48,253 bases of DNA. It comes from Phycisphaerales bacterium (GTDB lineage Bacteria > Planctomycetota > Phycisphaerae > Sedimentisphaerales > Anaerobacaceae). The position numbers were made by a program, and so were the translations under genes. Position 1 is the stretch's first letter. Each line of letters begins with the position of its first letter. Positions 23,759-32,723 of this stretch are shown here, piece after piece. Location of the stretch: contig JAUVYV010000027.1 in NCBI GenBank assembly GCA_030602885.1, positions 1 through 48,253 on the forward strand. The letters are read 5' to 3'. The notes under the pieces are model-generated. The model did no database searches. It saw only the letters and a program-made list of their open reading frames with translations, and was not told the DNA's origin.

Positions 23759-24103
23759 TTCGGGGCAGAGGGGGTTGACAGGGTAGTTTACAGCGACGGT
23801 TTCCATCCGGACAATCCATGGGAGACAGACCCGTGGCCGAAGAGTCCTGATGCGGGCGGCGATTCGCTGAACCGGACAACTGCCAGTAATTACGGCAATG
23901 ACATAGCCAACTGGCACGCAGCGGCGCCATCGCCGGGAACTGCCAACTATTGGGGCTGGAAATTCATAATTATAGGACGTAACATACAGCTGTGGCCGCC
24001 GATTCCTGGCGAGATGGCGAGTGAAGCAGTCAGGTATGGGTGCGGCGGATTTGTGTGCTTCGGCTGGGCCAAGAATGGGATTGACTTGACCATCCGGATA
24101 TGA
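23759..24103 (+). pseudogene. Decayed lamin-tail-domain gene, C-terminal remnant
   Basis: Between dnaA and the VTC gene, one frame is open from an in-frame stop (23756) to TGA at 24101 with no plausible start. Its translation includes RVVYSDGFHPDNPWETDPWP, NRTTASNYGNDIANWHAA and PSPGTAN, the typical end of a lamin-tail domain in planctomycetal secreted proteins. After PSPGTAN the sequence loses similarity. The 5' part is missing. In this phylum such domains are often joined to CotH kinase domains next to VTC and DUF4956 genes, which fits the position. Confidence 0.65.
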
Positions 24104-24109
24104 TAGAAT
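24081..24109 (+). promoter_or_regulatory. Probable promoter of the VTC operon
   Basis: TTGACT (24081-24086), 17-bp spacer, TAGAAT (24104-24109). It overlaps the end of the decayed lamin-tail gene and leaves a leader of about 230 nt before the VTC start, in which no gene or riboswitch was recognised. Confidence 0.55.
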
Positions 24110-24345
24110 AATGTTAAAATAGGTAAGCTTGGTTTGAACGGCTTGGTAGGGCTCGGAGGAGTTTTGTTTTTGAGCCGCTGAGCTCATCGAACGGTCTTTG
24201 GTTGCTTCGGGGGCGCGAGCATGCCCTGTCGGTCCGTTCAATTACCAGGTGGTGTGTTGATGCCTGGTGTCTTTGCGGAGGTGTTGCGGTTGGGTGAAGG
24301 GGGGTAGTTGGAGCAGGTGGAACGGGCAAGGAGGAGCGGTATCTA

Positions 24346-25206
24346 ATGGCTGGTGACCTGGAAAAAGAGATTTCGAAAGGGAAGGCGAGTAAATCGGCTG
24401 GCGGTGAGGGTTTAGGTGCGGCGAGGATGCCGGATTTATCGGTGGACCGTACTTTAAGGTTTCGTTATGAGCTGAAGTATCTGATAAGCAAATCGAAGGC
24501 GAAGGCGATTGAGCAGTACGTCGCGGCGTACATAGAGCAGGACCGGTATACGAAGCTGCAGCCGAGTAGCTTCTATCCGATAGTGAGCTTGTATGTGGAC
24601 TCGGAGGAGATGCAGCTTTGCAGAGAGAGCTTGACGGGGAAGCTGAATCGTTTCAAGCTTCGTATCCGCAGCTATACGGATGACCATTCTTATCCGCGTT
24701 TTTTGGAGATTAAGCGTCGGGCGAATAGCGTGATTATGAAGAGCCGTTACAGGATAAAACACCGTGATATAAAGCCGCTGCTTGCGGGTGAGTTTACCGA
24801 CCCGCAGTATTACGGCACGGATGAGAAGATACTTCGACAATTTCAGTTATACGTGAGAAGTATCAACGCGAAGCCGGCTGTGCTGGTACGGTACAGGCGG
24901 AGGGCATACGAGGGTGACAGCCATACGAGGGTTCGTGTGACTTTCGACAAGGAACTGAGTTATAACGTGACGGATGAGCCGCAGGTCCGGTTTAACGGCG
25001 GTGGCTGGCAGCTTCATAAGCTGTCGCTTGACAGGACAATTTTAGAGATAAAGTTTACGGGTCGTTATCCGGCGTGGCTTTCGACGATGGCGAAGGAGTT
25101 TGAGCTGCGTCAGCAATCCATGTCGAAGTATGCGAACTCGATAAAGGAGTCGTGTCTGCTGGGATTTTGTTCGCCGAGGATATCTTTGGGGATGTGGGAG
25201 CTATGA
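24346..25206 (+). CDS. VTC-domain polyphosphate polymerase
   Basis: A 286-residue protein of the VTC family, whose catalytic tunnel domain makes polyphosphate from ATP. Basic tunnel strands are visible in order: RYELKYLISK, KLNRFKLRIRSY, RFLEIKRRANSV, AVLVRYRRRAYEG, RVRVTFDKELSY and ILEIKFTGRYP. The glutamates in FLEIK and ILEIK correspond to metal ligands of the tunnel fold. It starts at ATG 24346, about 12 nt after AGGAGG. It overlaps the DUF4956 gene by 4 bp (ATGA), so the pair is translationally coupled. No transmembrane helix lies in this protein; the neighbour probably anchors it. Confidence 0.88.
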   Translation: MAGDLEKEISKGKASKSAGGEGLGAARMPDLSVDRTLRFRYELKYLISKSKAKAIEQYVAAYIEQDRYTKLQPSSFYPIVSLYVDSEEMQLCRESLTGKLNRFKLRIRSYTDDHSYPRFLEIKRRANSVIMKSRYRIKHRDIKPLLAGEFTDPQYYGTDEKILRQFQLYVRSINAKPAVLVRYRRRAYEGDSHTRVRVTFDKELSYNVTDEPQVRFNGGGWQLHKLSLDRTILEIKFTGRYPAWLSTMAKEFELRQQSMSKYANSIKESCLLGFCSPRISLGMWEL

Positions 25207-25901
25207 ACCAGTTGTGGGAGATACTTAACGCCCCGGCTTCGATGGGTACGGCATACTCGGCGGAGAGTGTACTGTCGTCGCTGCTGCTGGCGTTTGTATT
25301 GGGGCAGGTCCTTGCGTGGGTATATTACTTTACTCACGTTGGTCTGTCTTATTCGAAGGGTTTTGTGCAGTCCATAATTGTTGTGACAATTGTTGTGTCG
25401 CTGATAATGGTTGTGATAGGCAACAACATCACGCGTGCGTTCGGATTGATGGGTGCTTTGTCAATTATACGTTTTCGTAACGTGGTTAAAGACACGCGTG
25501 ATATGGTATTTATATTCTGTGCTTTGGTGGTGGGGATGGCGACGGGGACTCAGGCACATTCGATTGCGATAGTAGGGACGATAGTACTGAGCCTGACGTT
25601 ACTGTATCTGCATGTGACGGGGTTCGGCACGCATCTGTCGCACAACGGGTTTTTGCGTTTTACATTCGAGGGACGTGTCGGGCCCGACCATCCGGTGACC
25701 GGTGTGCTGAAACGATTCTGCAGGAATTTTTCGCTGATATCGACGAGCGGCGGCGCCGAGGGCGGACCTGAGGCGGAGTATGCGTATCATTTGATGATTC
25801 GAAACTCGAGCAAGAACGAGGAGATGCTTGCAAAGCTTGAAGCAATTAAGGGAATCGGCAATATCAACCTGACGATGCAGGAACGGCTGTTAGAGGTTTA
25901 A
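25203..25901 (+). CDS. DUF4956 membrane protein
   Basis: A 232-residue protein with four or so hydrophobic helices in the N-terminal two thirds: SSLLLAFVLGQVLAWVYYFT, SIIVVTIVVSLIMVVIGN, MVFIFCALVVGMATG and IAIVGTIVLSLTLLYL. Between helices 2 and 3 lies GLMGALSIIRFRNVVKDTRD, the hallmark of DUF4956. The C-terminal about 70 residues form a soluble domain. DUF4956 proteins commonly sit beside VTC enzymes and are thought to help place polyphosphate synthesis at the membrane, but the biochemical role is not established. Confidence 0.88.
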   Translation: MNQLWEILNAPASMGTAYSAESVLSSLLLAFVLGQVLAWVYYFTHVGLSYSKGFVQSIIVVTIVVSLIMVVIGNNITRAFGLMGALSIIRFRNVVKDTRDMVFIFCALVVGMATGTQAHSIAIVGTIVLSLTLLYLHVTGFGTHLSHNGFLRFTFEGRVGPDHPVTGVLKRFCRNFSLISTSGGAEGGPEAEYAYHLMIRNSSKNEEMLAKLEAIKGIGNINLTMQERLLEV

Positions 25902-25909
25902 GGGTGGTT

Positions 25910-27094
25910 ATGAAGAGCGGCAGAGGTCAAAGAAGCGGCAGTTTGCGTATGCACATCGTGCCGGTGGTTGTGTGGCTGGCGGCTGTGGCGGTGGTATTTT
26001 TCATGTTTCACAGTCGTTCGCAGCGTTTTGAAGTCTTAGGTATAGCTCAAGGCCAGGTACATCAGATTGCCGCCACATGCGACGGTCGCCTGAGAAGCGT
26101 CCCTGTTCAATTGTTTGAAGAAGTCACCCTCGGGCAGACATTGGCAGTCGTCGATACAGTTCTGGAGAATGAAACGGTAGGGGCTCAATTGGGTACAATT
26201 CAAGCAGAAATTGCGCATTTAATGGCCCAATTGATTACTATCGAAGACAGTTACTTAGCTGAAAAAACCGATCGACAAATCAACTATGTTACGGACAAGA
26301 GAAGATTTGTAGTCGATATCGAAAACGCAAGACTGCGCATACTTGAGTTAAAAGCACTTCTTGCATCCGACCGGATACTGCTGGGAGACTTGAATACGGA
26401 GCTGAAGATTGCCGAGAAACTCCTGGAGCAAGATGTAATCGAACCTTATGAACTGGAGAAAGCAAGGGTACAGTACGAAACTTTAGCAAAGAAGGTTGAG
26501 GAGAATGAACACCTTCTCGAACAGGCCCAAAGTGATCTAAAACAATCCTCGCAGCGACACGATGAATATGAGCGACACGAACCCTACTACCCCTCTTCCG
26601 ATAGTGCTCTCGATGTTGTGCACCAGGCAATAAAGGTTCAAGAGCAGTTAATGAATGAATTGCTTGCAAGGCTCAAGCCGTTGGAATTGAAGTCTCCAAT
26701 CGACGGTGTCGTCATCCCGGTTCTGGGAAATGCAAACGAAGCAGCTTTACGCAGGCCGGGTGAAAATGTCTTGCGAAGGTCCGGTGAGGTCATCACTGCG
26801 GGAGAACCGATATTCGCCGTGGCTGAAATTGAGCCGCGTGAGATTGTTGCCTATGTCGAGGAAATACAATTGTCTCACATTCGAGAAGGAATGGTGGTTG
26901 AAGTTGTCAAGAACAGTGAGCCGGTACAGATAGCGAGGTCTCAAGTAACGTACGTTTCGCCGGTCGTTGAACAAATGCCGGAGCGATTATGGGCAAACCC
27001 TGCGACCCCTCAGTGGGGCCGGGCCATATTGATAAGAAAACATCCGGATTTGAAACTGGCTTGCGGCGAGTTAGTGAGGATAAGGATTTTGTAA
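25910..27094 (+). CDS. HlyD-like membrane fusion protein
   Basis: A 394-residue periplasmic adaptor. Residues about 15-35 form a membrane anchor (VPVVVWLAAVAVVFFMF). A lipoyl half-motif follows (CDGRLRSVPVQLFEEVTLGQ), then about 170 residues of helical hairpin rich in Glu, Leu and Gln, the second lipoyl half (LKSPIDGVVIPVLG) and a beta-barrel domain. Such adaptors bridge inner-membrane pumps and TolC channels. No pump gene is adjacent: upstream is DUF4956 and downstream a TolC-like protein. The ATG at 25910 has AAGGGTGG just upstream; a GTG at 25904 is also in frame. Confidence 0.82.
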   Translation: MKSGRGQRSGSLRMHIVPVVVWLAAVAVVFFMFHSRSQRFEVLGIAQGQVHQIAATCDGRLRSVPVQLFEEVTLGQTLAVVDTVLENETVGAQLGTIQAEIAHLMAQLITIEDSYLAEKTDRQINYVTDKRRFVVDIENARLRILELKALLASDRILLGDLNTELKIAEKLLEQDVIEPYELEKARVQYETLAKKVEENEHLLEQAQSDLKQSSQRHDEYERHEPYYPSSDSALDVVHQAIKVQEQLMNELLARLKPLELKSPIDGVVIPVLGNANEAALRRPGENVLRRSGEVITAGEPIFAVAEIEPREIVAYVEEIQLSHIREGMVVEVVKNSEPVQIARSQVTYVSPVVEQMPERLWANPATPQWGRAILIRKHPDLKLACGELVRIRIL

Positions 27095-27213
27095 CCCTAT
27101 TTTCCATACAAAGCCACGGCAAATCAGGGCGTCTTAAATGCAAAATAGCATGGCCGGCGAGACTGGGAAGGGAAAAGAAGATTCAGAGACTCCTAAGGCA
27201 GATACGGGAATAT

Positions 27214-29052
27214 ATGATTTACAATTGTTTTAGCCAAAAACCGATTCACCTGGTTATATGCGGCTTAGCTTGCATCTGTAGTCTGGCCGGGTGCAGCAGT
27301 CCCGCTGACTATAAAGTGGATGCCGACGAACAGGTGTATAATATTATTGACGAAAAATGGAAGGAAGAGTTCGGCACCAAAGCCAACTACAAGATCAGTG
27401 ACACCACACCAACGCCCAACGACATACAAGTCGAAAAATCCATTCCATCCTCCGGTGTTCTGACGCTGCCGCATGCGGTCGCACTGGCGACCGATTGTAA
27501 TCGCGCATATCAATTGGAGAAAGAATTACTTTACACAATGGCTTTGGATCTGAGATTGACGCGGCATGAGTTTGAAACCCGGTTTTTCAGCGGGGGAAGA
27601 GAAGGGTACGGCAAAGAGGGTGACACCGAAGGAATCGGCGGGGAAGCAGACTTCGGTTTTGACCGGCTGCTCGCCAACGGTACGAGAATCGGCACAAGAG
27701 TTGGTATCGCCTGGTTCAGGGTGCTCACCGGCGACATTAGTGGTGGGCTGGCCTCCATCCTGGGCGCAACCGTAACACGACCTCTGCTTCGCGGAAGCAA
27801 CCGAGAGGTTGTGATGGAAAATCTCACGCAAGCTGAACGGAACACGCTATATCAGGTGCGTTCGTTCAATCGGTTTCGCAAAACGTTCGTTGTGTCAATT
27901 ATCAGCGAGTATTACCGTGTCCTGGAGCTGGCTGATATAGCCGAGAACGCGAAGGGGAATTGCCGTACTTTGGATTGGCTTTGTGAGCGAGTGGAGAAAT
28001 TGGCAGCCGTTGGGCGTGTGCCCAAGGAGGAGCTGGAGCGGGTTCGTCAGGATGCGCTTCGAGCTTTGGACTTATATATTCAAGCCGAGAAAGACTACAA
28101 ACAAGCGCTTGATGAATTCAAGATAGATTTGGGTCTGCCTACAACAGCGGAATTTCGACTGGATGAAAACGAACTCAAGGCTCTAAGTTTCAGTGAAATG
28201 GCTTATCCGGATTTCGATGAGAGCGAGGCCATCGAAATAGCATTGGTCGAGCGTCTGGACCTTGCTAACAGCGGCGACGCCATCGCTGATGCCGAGCGTA
28301 AGATTCTTGTTGCCGCCGATGGTCTTCGTGGCGAATTGAACCTTTTCGTCGGTGTGGATGCCACCTCACTTTCAAGCTCTTCAGAACTATCCGGCGTAGG
28401 TGCTTTAGATGATGACTTTACCGCCGACCGAAATCGTCTCAGTCCGCTGAGACGTTTGCGTGACAACAACCCGCTGAGAAGTTTTCGTGACGAGTCCGAG
28501 ATTGGTATCGATTTGGAGCTGCCGTTAGACAGAGTGCTCGAGCAAAACATATATCGCAAAGCTTTGATAACCCTGAGCTGGCGTCATCGCGAGTATGAGG
28601 AAATGACCGATTGGGTGACATTGGAAGTGCGTCGGGCCTATCGCGACCTCATCGAAGCAGCCGAGCGTCACAGGGTGCAGTTAGAAAACCTTGAATTGGC
28701 CAAGAAGCGCCTTAAAGATACGTATCTTCTGCTTCAATACGGGCGAGCAAGCAGCCGTCGCGTCCTTAACGCCCAGGATGACTTGTTTGACGCTCAGAAC
28801 GCCGCTACAGAGGCTCTGGTGGGTTATACTATCGCAACCTTGAATTTTTTTCGCGATACCGGAGTGCTTCAGGTTCGCCCGGATGGTATGTGGCAAACTG
28901 CGAAGATTGTTGACAAAAAACCGCTACCCGCTGATTTGCCGGTTGCGGAAAGTTTATTCGTACTCGGAACTATAGAAAATCAACTTGAGACGGGAGAATT
29001 TATCGACATCGAGACGACCAAAACAGAATCACCTAAGTATGATAATCAATAG
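27214..29052 (+). CDS. TolC-family outer membrane lipoprotein
   Basis: A 612-residue protein starting with a lipoprotein signal (HLVICGLACICSLAGCSSP; lipobox LAGC). Long helical stretches typical of TolC channels follow, e.g. LPHAVALATDCNRAYQLEKE near residue 90 and the C-terminal WVTLEVRRAYRDLIEAAERH with LQYGRASSRRVLNAQDDLFD, the two halves of the helical barrel. It is larger than usual TolC proteins (about 450) because of an N-terminal extension and a central insert rich in Asp and Ser. It starts 119 bp after the adaptor gene. The frame is open further upstream, but that part overlaps the adaptor gene and has no signal sequence. Likely partner of the HlyD-like adaptor. Confidence 0.82.
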   Translation: MIYNCFSQKPIHLVICGLACICSLAGCSSPADYKVDADEQVYNIIDEKWKEEFGTKANYKISDTTPTPNDIQVEKSIPSSGVLTLPHAVALATDCNRAYQLEKELLYTMALDLRLTRHEFETRFFSGGREGYGKEGDTEGIGGEADFGFDRLLANGTRIGTRVGIAWFRVLTGDISGGLASILGATVTRPLLRGSNREVVMENLTQAERNTLYQVRSFNRFRKTFVVSIISEYYRVLELADIAENAKGNCRTLDWLCERVEKLAAVGRVPKEELERVRQDALRALDLYIQAEKDYKQALDEFKIDLGLPTTAEFRLDENELKALSFSEMAYPDFDESEAIEIALVERLDLANSGDAIADAERKILVAADGLRGELNLFVGVDATSLSSSSELSGVGALDDDFTADRNRLSPLRRLRDNNPLRSFRDESEIGIDLELPLDRVLEQNIYRKALITLSWRHREYEEMTDWVTLEVRRAYRDLIEAAERHRVQLENLELAKKRLKDTYLLLQYGRASSRRVLNAQDDLFDAQNAATEALVGYTIATLNFFRDTGVLQVRPDGMWQTAKIVDKKPLPADLPVAESLFVLGTIENQLETGEFIDIETTKTESPKYDNQ

Positions 29053-29229
29053 GAAATTACAGGGATTGTGGGAAATATATGGACTGGATTAAGCCGGGGC
29101 CAACCGTGAGGGAAAAGTAAATGCCACGATGGTTCCGCGGTTAGCTGCTGTCAAGTGTGTTTCTTTTTTGTGGGGCGTATCACATAACGTTTTTATGAGC
29201 AATGTTTAACTGAAAGAGGATGATGAAAA

Positions 29230-30351
29230 ATGTTTAGAGTTAAGGAATTGCTGACGGCTTGTTTAATCCTGAGTTTTTCAGGAAATATTTTCGGAGCCGA
29301 TGCTATCCTTAACGAATATAACGCCGTAGCTAATACCGAGTTTCTTAACGGAGGAGACGCATCTGCCGATGAGGACGGCGGGAGAGCATCTGATTCATAT
29401 TTCGGGAGGGTTCAGGGTAACGGCGGCGATTGGTTTGAATTAGTCGTGATTACCGACCACCTGGATATGCGTAACTGGAAGCTTGATATCTTCAGCGACG
29501 GCATATTCGACGAAACTCTGGATCTCACTAACCACCCTATTTGGGCTGACCTGCGAAGCGGAACAATTATTACTGTTTCCGAAGACCTCCCGAGCGACAT
29601 CAGTTACAATCCTGGTGCAGGTGACTGGTGGATAAATGTCCAGGCGGAAAACAACGCCAATGGTTTTTACATCGAAGCTTCGAACTTCAGAGTCAACAAT
29701 AGTAACTGGCAGCTTAGAATAAGGAACTCCGGCGGCGCTGTTGTATTCGGTCCTGCTGGTGAAGGGGTTATTCCTGATGGCCCCGGGGTTAGTAGTATAG
29801 AGATATTCCGGCTTGAAGCCGATCCAAATGCTTCAATTACGGCGGATTCAGTTGATTATGACGATGGCAGAAATTTAAGTACTTTCGGCTTGCCCAATCG
29901 ATGGGGTCTGCAGGATTTTAATCAGTTACGCAGTGTTGTTGCCGAACCTTCAACATTGACCTTGTTGTCTCCCAACGGTTCAGAAATTATAGTTGGCGGC
30001 ACTACATGCACGGTTGCATGGGAGAATCTGGGAATCGTTGATAATGTCCTTATCGAATTTTCGATTGACGACGGCGATACATGGTCGGAGGTCTATCCAC
30101 CAAATCTCGGAAACACCGGCAGCTATAAGTGGCTTGTCCCAATAATTGATTCCGAACAGTGCATTGTGCGCGTTGTAAATATTGCCGACCTATCTGTTTA
30201 TGATACGAGTGACGGAGTCTTTTTTATATATGAATGCATACTGGATGGTGACTTGACGGGTGACTGTATCATAGACCTAGCCGATTTTGCGGTTATGGTA
30301 GCTTCCTGGCTTGACTGCGGCAACCCTTATGACCCCAATTGCTCAGAATAA
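29230..30351 (+). CDS. Secreted lamin-tail-like protein with dockerin-like tail
   Basis: A 373-residue exported protein with a signal peptide (LLTACLILSFSGNIFG). Residues about 23-225 resemble a lamin-tail domain (ILNEYNAVANTEFLNGGD, DWFELVVITDHLDMRNWKL). An Ig/Ser-Thr-rich repeat-like domain follows (LLSPNGSEIIVGGTTCTVAWE, with EFSIDDGDTWSEV). The last about 35 residues, DGDLTGDCIIDLADFAVMVA then SWLDCG, form the Asp-rich dockerin-like tail common on planctomycetal surface proteins. GAGG lies upstream of the ATG. It probably ends the VTC/adaptor cluster, though a 177-bp gap precedes it. Ligand unknown. Confidence 0.82.
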   Translation: MFRVKELLTACLILSFSGNIFGADAILNEYNAVANTEFLNGGDASADEDGGRASDSYFGRVQGNGGDWFELVVITDHLDMRNWKLDIFSDGIFDETLDLTNHPIWADLRSGTIITVSEDLPSDISYNPGAGDWWINVQAENNANGFYIEASNFRVNNSNWQLRIRNSGGAVVFGPAGEGVIPDGPGVSSIEIFRLEADPNASITADSVDYDDGRNLSTFGLPNRWGLQDFNQLRSVVAEPSTLTLLSPNGSEIIVGGTTCTVAWENLGIVDNVLIEFSIDDGDTWSEVYPPNLGNTGSYKWLVPIIDSEQCIVRVVNIADLSVYDTSDGVFFIYECILDGDLTGDCIIDLADFAVMVASWLDCGNPYDPNCSE

Positions 30352-30606
30352 ACTACTTTGGATGGCCTCAATTTGTGGGGGGATAGGGGCGAGGGGAAAG
30401 CCGCTGCCGGCGACAAGCGGGGCTGGATGTGAGTCTTGATGGGGGGTGGTATTGAGGAGGCCGAGGAGGTGGTTTGGCGGAGCTATGTTGTTTTTCTGTT
30501 GAATTTTGGCGGAATTGTGGTATCGTAGCTGCCTGCTGTTGACGAAGGATTGCAAGATTGAGTGCGGTTTTGCGGCTGAGAGGTTTTTGCAAGGAGATTT
30601 TGGGAT

Positions 30607-31419
30607 ATGGGTTCAGAACTATCGCAGCTTGACAGGTTGGAAAACCAGAGCATTTTCATAATAAGGGAGGCGTACAGCCAATTCAGGAAGGTGGCGATGC
30701 TCTGGTCGATAGGTAAGGATTCGACGACGCTGCTTTGGCTTGTGCGGAAGGCATTTTTCGGCGAGATACCTTTTCCGGTGATGCATATAGACACGTCTTA
30801 CAAATTCAAGGAGATTTATGAGTTTCGGGACAAGTATGCCAAGGAATGGGATTTTAATCTGATTATTGCGAGGAATGAAGAGGCGCTGAAGAATGGGATG
30901 AGCCATGATAAGGGGGCGCTTCAGTGCTGCAATGAATTGAAAACCAATGCGCTCAAGATGGCAATAGCTGAACACAAGTTCAAGGCGCTTTACTTAGGGA
31001 TACGACGTGACGAACACGGTATTCGAGCAAAGGAGCGGGTGTTCAGTCCGCGGGATGAAGATTTTGAGTGGGACTACAAGAACCAGCCACCTGAGCTTTG
31101 GGATCAGTACAAGACAAAGGCGACGGAGGAAGAGCACCTGCGGGTTCATCCGCTGCTTGGCTGGCGTGAGCTTGACGTTTGGGAATATGTCAAGCGAGAG
31201 AATATTCCTGTGGTGGAGCTGTACTTTGCGAAGAACGGCAAGCGGTACCGCAGTATCGGCTGTGAGACGTGCTGTATGCCTGTTGATTCGGACGCCGACA
31301 CGATAGAGAAGGTGGTGGAGGAGCTGAAGACCACGAGGATTTCAGAGAGGAGCGGGCGGGCGCAGGACAAGGAAGATGATTATATGATGCAGAAGCTGCG
31401 GGCATTAGGGTATATGTAG
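30607..31419 (+). CDS. cysD: CysD, sulfate adenylyltransferase subunit 2
   Basis: A 270-residue PAPS-reductase-like ATP pyrophosphatase subunit that makes adenosine 5'-phosphosulfate from sulfate and ATP, driven by CysN. The PP-loop reads WSIGKDSTTLLWL (usual SGGKDS). VMHIDTSYKFKEIYEFRD, GIRRDEHGIRAKER and the C-terminal RSIGCETCCMPV and RISERSGRAQDKEDDYMMQ are CysD signatures. Followed by cysN after a 71-bp gap on the same strand. Confidence 0.95.
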   Translation: MGSELSQLDRLENQSIFIIREAYSQFRKVAMLWSIGKDSTTLLWLVRKAFFGEIPFPVMHIDTSYKFKEIYEFRDKYAKEWDFNLIIARNEEALKNGMSHDKGALQCCNELKTNALKMAIAEHKFKALYLGIRRDEHGIRAKERVFSPRDEDFEWDYKNQPPELWDQYKTKATEEEHLRVHPLLGWRELDVWEYVKRENIPVVELYFAKNGKRYRSIGCETCCMPVDSDADTIEKVVEELKTTRISERSGRAQDKEDDYMMQKLRALGYM

Positions 31420-31490
31420 CATCTGTGAAGCTGCGAGAGTGTTTTATCAGTGTGGTTTGATTATCAGGTAAAGATTGACGGGATTTAGGA

Positions 31491-32714
31491 ATGGACGTAC
31501 TTGGTTTTGTGATTGTGGGTCATATAGATCACGGCAAATCGACGTTGATTGGCAGGTTGCTTTATGACACCGATTCACTTGCGCCGGATAAGATCGAGGA
31601 GATGAAGAAGGCCTCGGCGGGTCGTGGCAGGGAGACCGAGTTCGCCTTTCTGCTGGACCATCTCGAGGAAGAGCGCAAGCAGGGGATTACGATTGACACG
31701 ACGCAGGTTTTCTTCAAGAGCGATAAGAGGCGATACGTAATAATTGATGCGCCGGGACACGTGGAGTTTGTGAAGAACATGATTACGGGCGCATCTCAGG
31801 CGGAGGCGGCTGTGCTGATTATCGACGTTGCGGAAGGAGTTATGGAGCAGACAAAGCGGCATTCGTATATGCTGTCGCTGCTGGGCCTGCATCAGATTGT
31901 TGTCGTGCTGAATAAGATGGATTTGGTGGGATTTTCTCAGGAGCGGTTTGAGGCGGTCAGGGCGGATGGCGAGGAATGGCTGAAGTCAATAGGTATAGAG
32001 CCGATTATGTACATTCCGATTTCGGCGATTCGAGGCGACAATGTTATGAGACGGTCTGAGAACATGGGCTGGTACACTGGGGCGACATTTTTGGCCAGTC
32101 TTGACACCTTAAAGAATAAGCTTCCGGCTGAGAATAAGCCGCTGCTGATGCCGGTGCAGGATGTGTACAAGATTGATGACAAGAGGATTAACGCAGGCAG
32201 GGTCGAGGCCGGTGTCATCGAGAAAGGTATGGAGGTCAAGGTTTTGCCGACGGGACAGGTGACACGGGTTAAGTCTATTGAGAAGTTTCTTGCCGAGCCG
32301 ACGAGGGCGGTGGCGAGCGAGTGTATCGGGGTAACGACGTCGGATGCGGTGTTTCTTGACCGTGGGAACGTGATTTGCGTGCCGGGTTCGGAGCCGGAGC
32401 TGACGGACAGGATAGCTGCGAGTATTTTCTGGATGACCAAGCACGATTTATCGAAGGATGAAAAACTGACGATACGCTGCGCGACGCAGGAGACGAGCTG
32501 CAGGATAGAGAAGATAAAGAAGAGGATAGATTCTTCGACACTTGAAGTTATCGAAGAAAATGCGACCACATTGAAGAATCTTGAAGTGGCTGAGGTTGTT
32601 ATTAAGACGAAAAAGCCGGTGGCTGTGAAGAATTTCAATGATGTTCAGGAATTAGGGCGGTTTGTCCTTGTTCACGACGAGAACATCTGCGCGGGGGGAA
32701 TCATTGCTCAGTGA
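31491..32714 (+). CDS. cysN: CysN, sulfate adenylyltransferase GTPase subunit
   Basis: A 407-residue EF-Tu-like GTPase that couples GTP hydrolysis to sulfate activation by CysD. GTPase motifs are GHIDHGKST (G1), ITIDTTQ (G2), DAPGHVEF (G3) and NKMDLVGF (G4). Two beta-barrel domains follow. It stops before any APS-kinase (CysC) domain, so unlike some planctomycetal fusions this copy would make APS only. The phosphodiesterase gene starts 9 bp after its stop. Confidence 0.94.
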   Translation: MDVLGFVIVGHIDHGKSTLIGRLLYDTDSLAPDKIEEMKKASAGRGRETEFAFLLDHLEEERKQGITIDTTQVFFKSDKRRYVIIDAPGHVEFVKNMITGASQAEAAVLIIDVAEGVMEQTKRHSYMLSLLGLHQIVVVLNKMDLVGFSQERFEAVRADGEEWLKSIGIEPIMYIPISAIRGDNVMRRSENMGWYTGATFLASLDTLKNKLPAENKPLLMPVQDVYKIDDKRINAGRVEAGVIEKGMEVKVLPTGQVTRVKSIEKFLAEPTRAVASECIGVTTSDAVFLDRGNVICVPGSEPELTDRIAASIFWMTKHDLSKDEKLTIRCATQETSCRIEKIKKRIDSSTLEVIEENATTLKNLEVAEVVIKTKKPVAVKNFNDVQELGRFVLVHDENICAGGIIAQ

Positions 32715-32723
32715 GCCGGGACT

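Noticed and set aside
26989-27213. Extension of the TolC-like frame upstream by 75 codons
   Set aside because: It overlaps the adaptor gene, lacks a signal sequence and bypasses the clear lipoprotein signal starting at 27214.
27138-27240. Short alternative frame (about 31 codons) between adaptor and TolC-like genes
   Set aside because: Too short, no ribosome binding site, no recognisable family; probably leader sequence.
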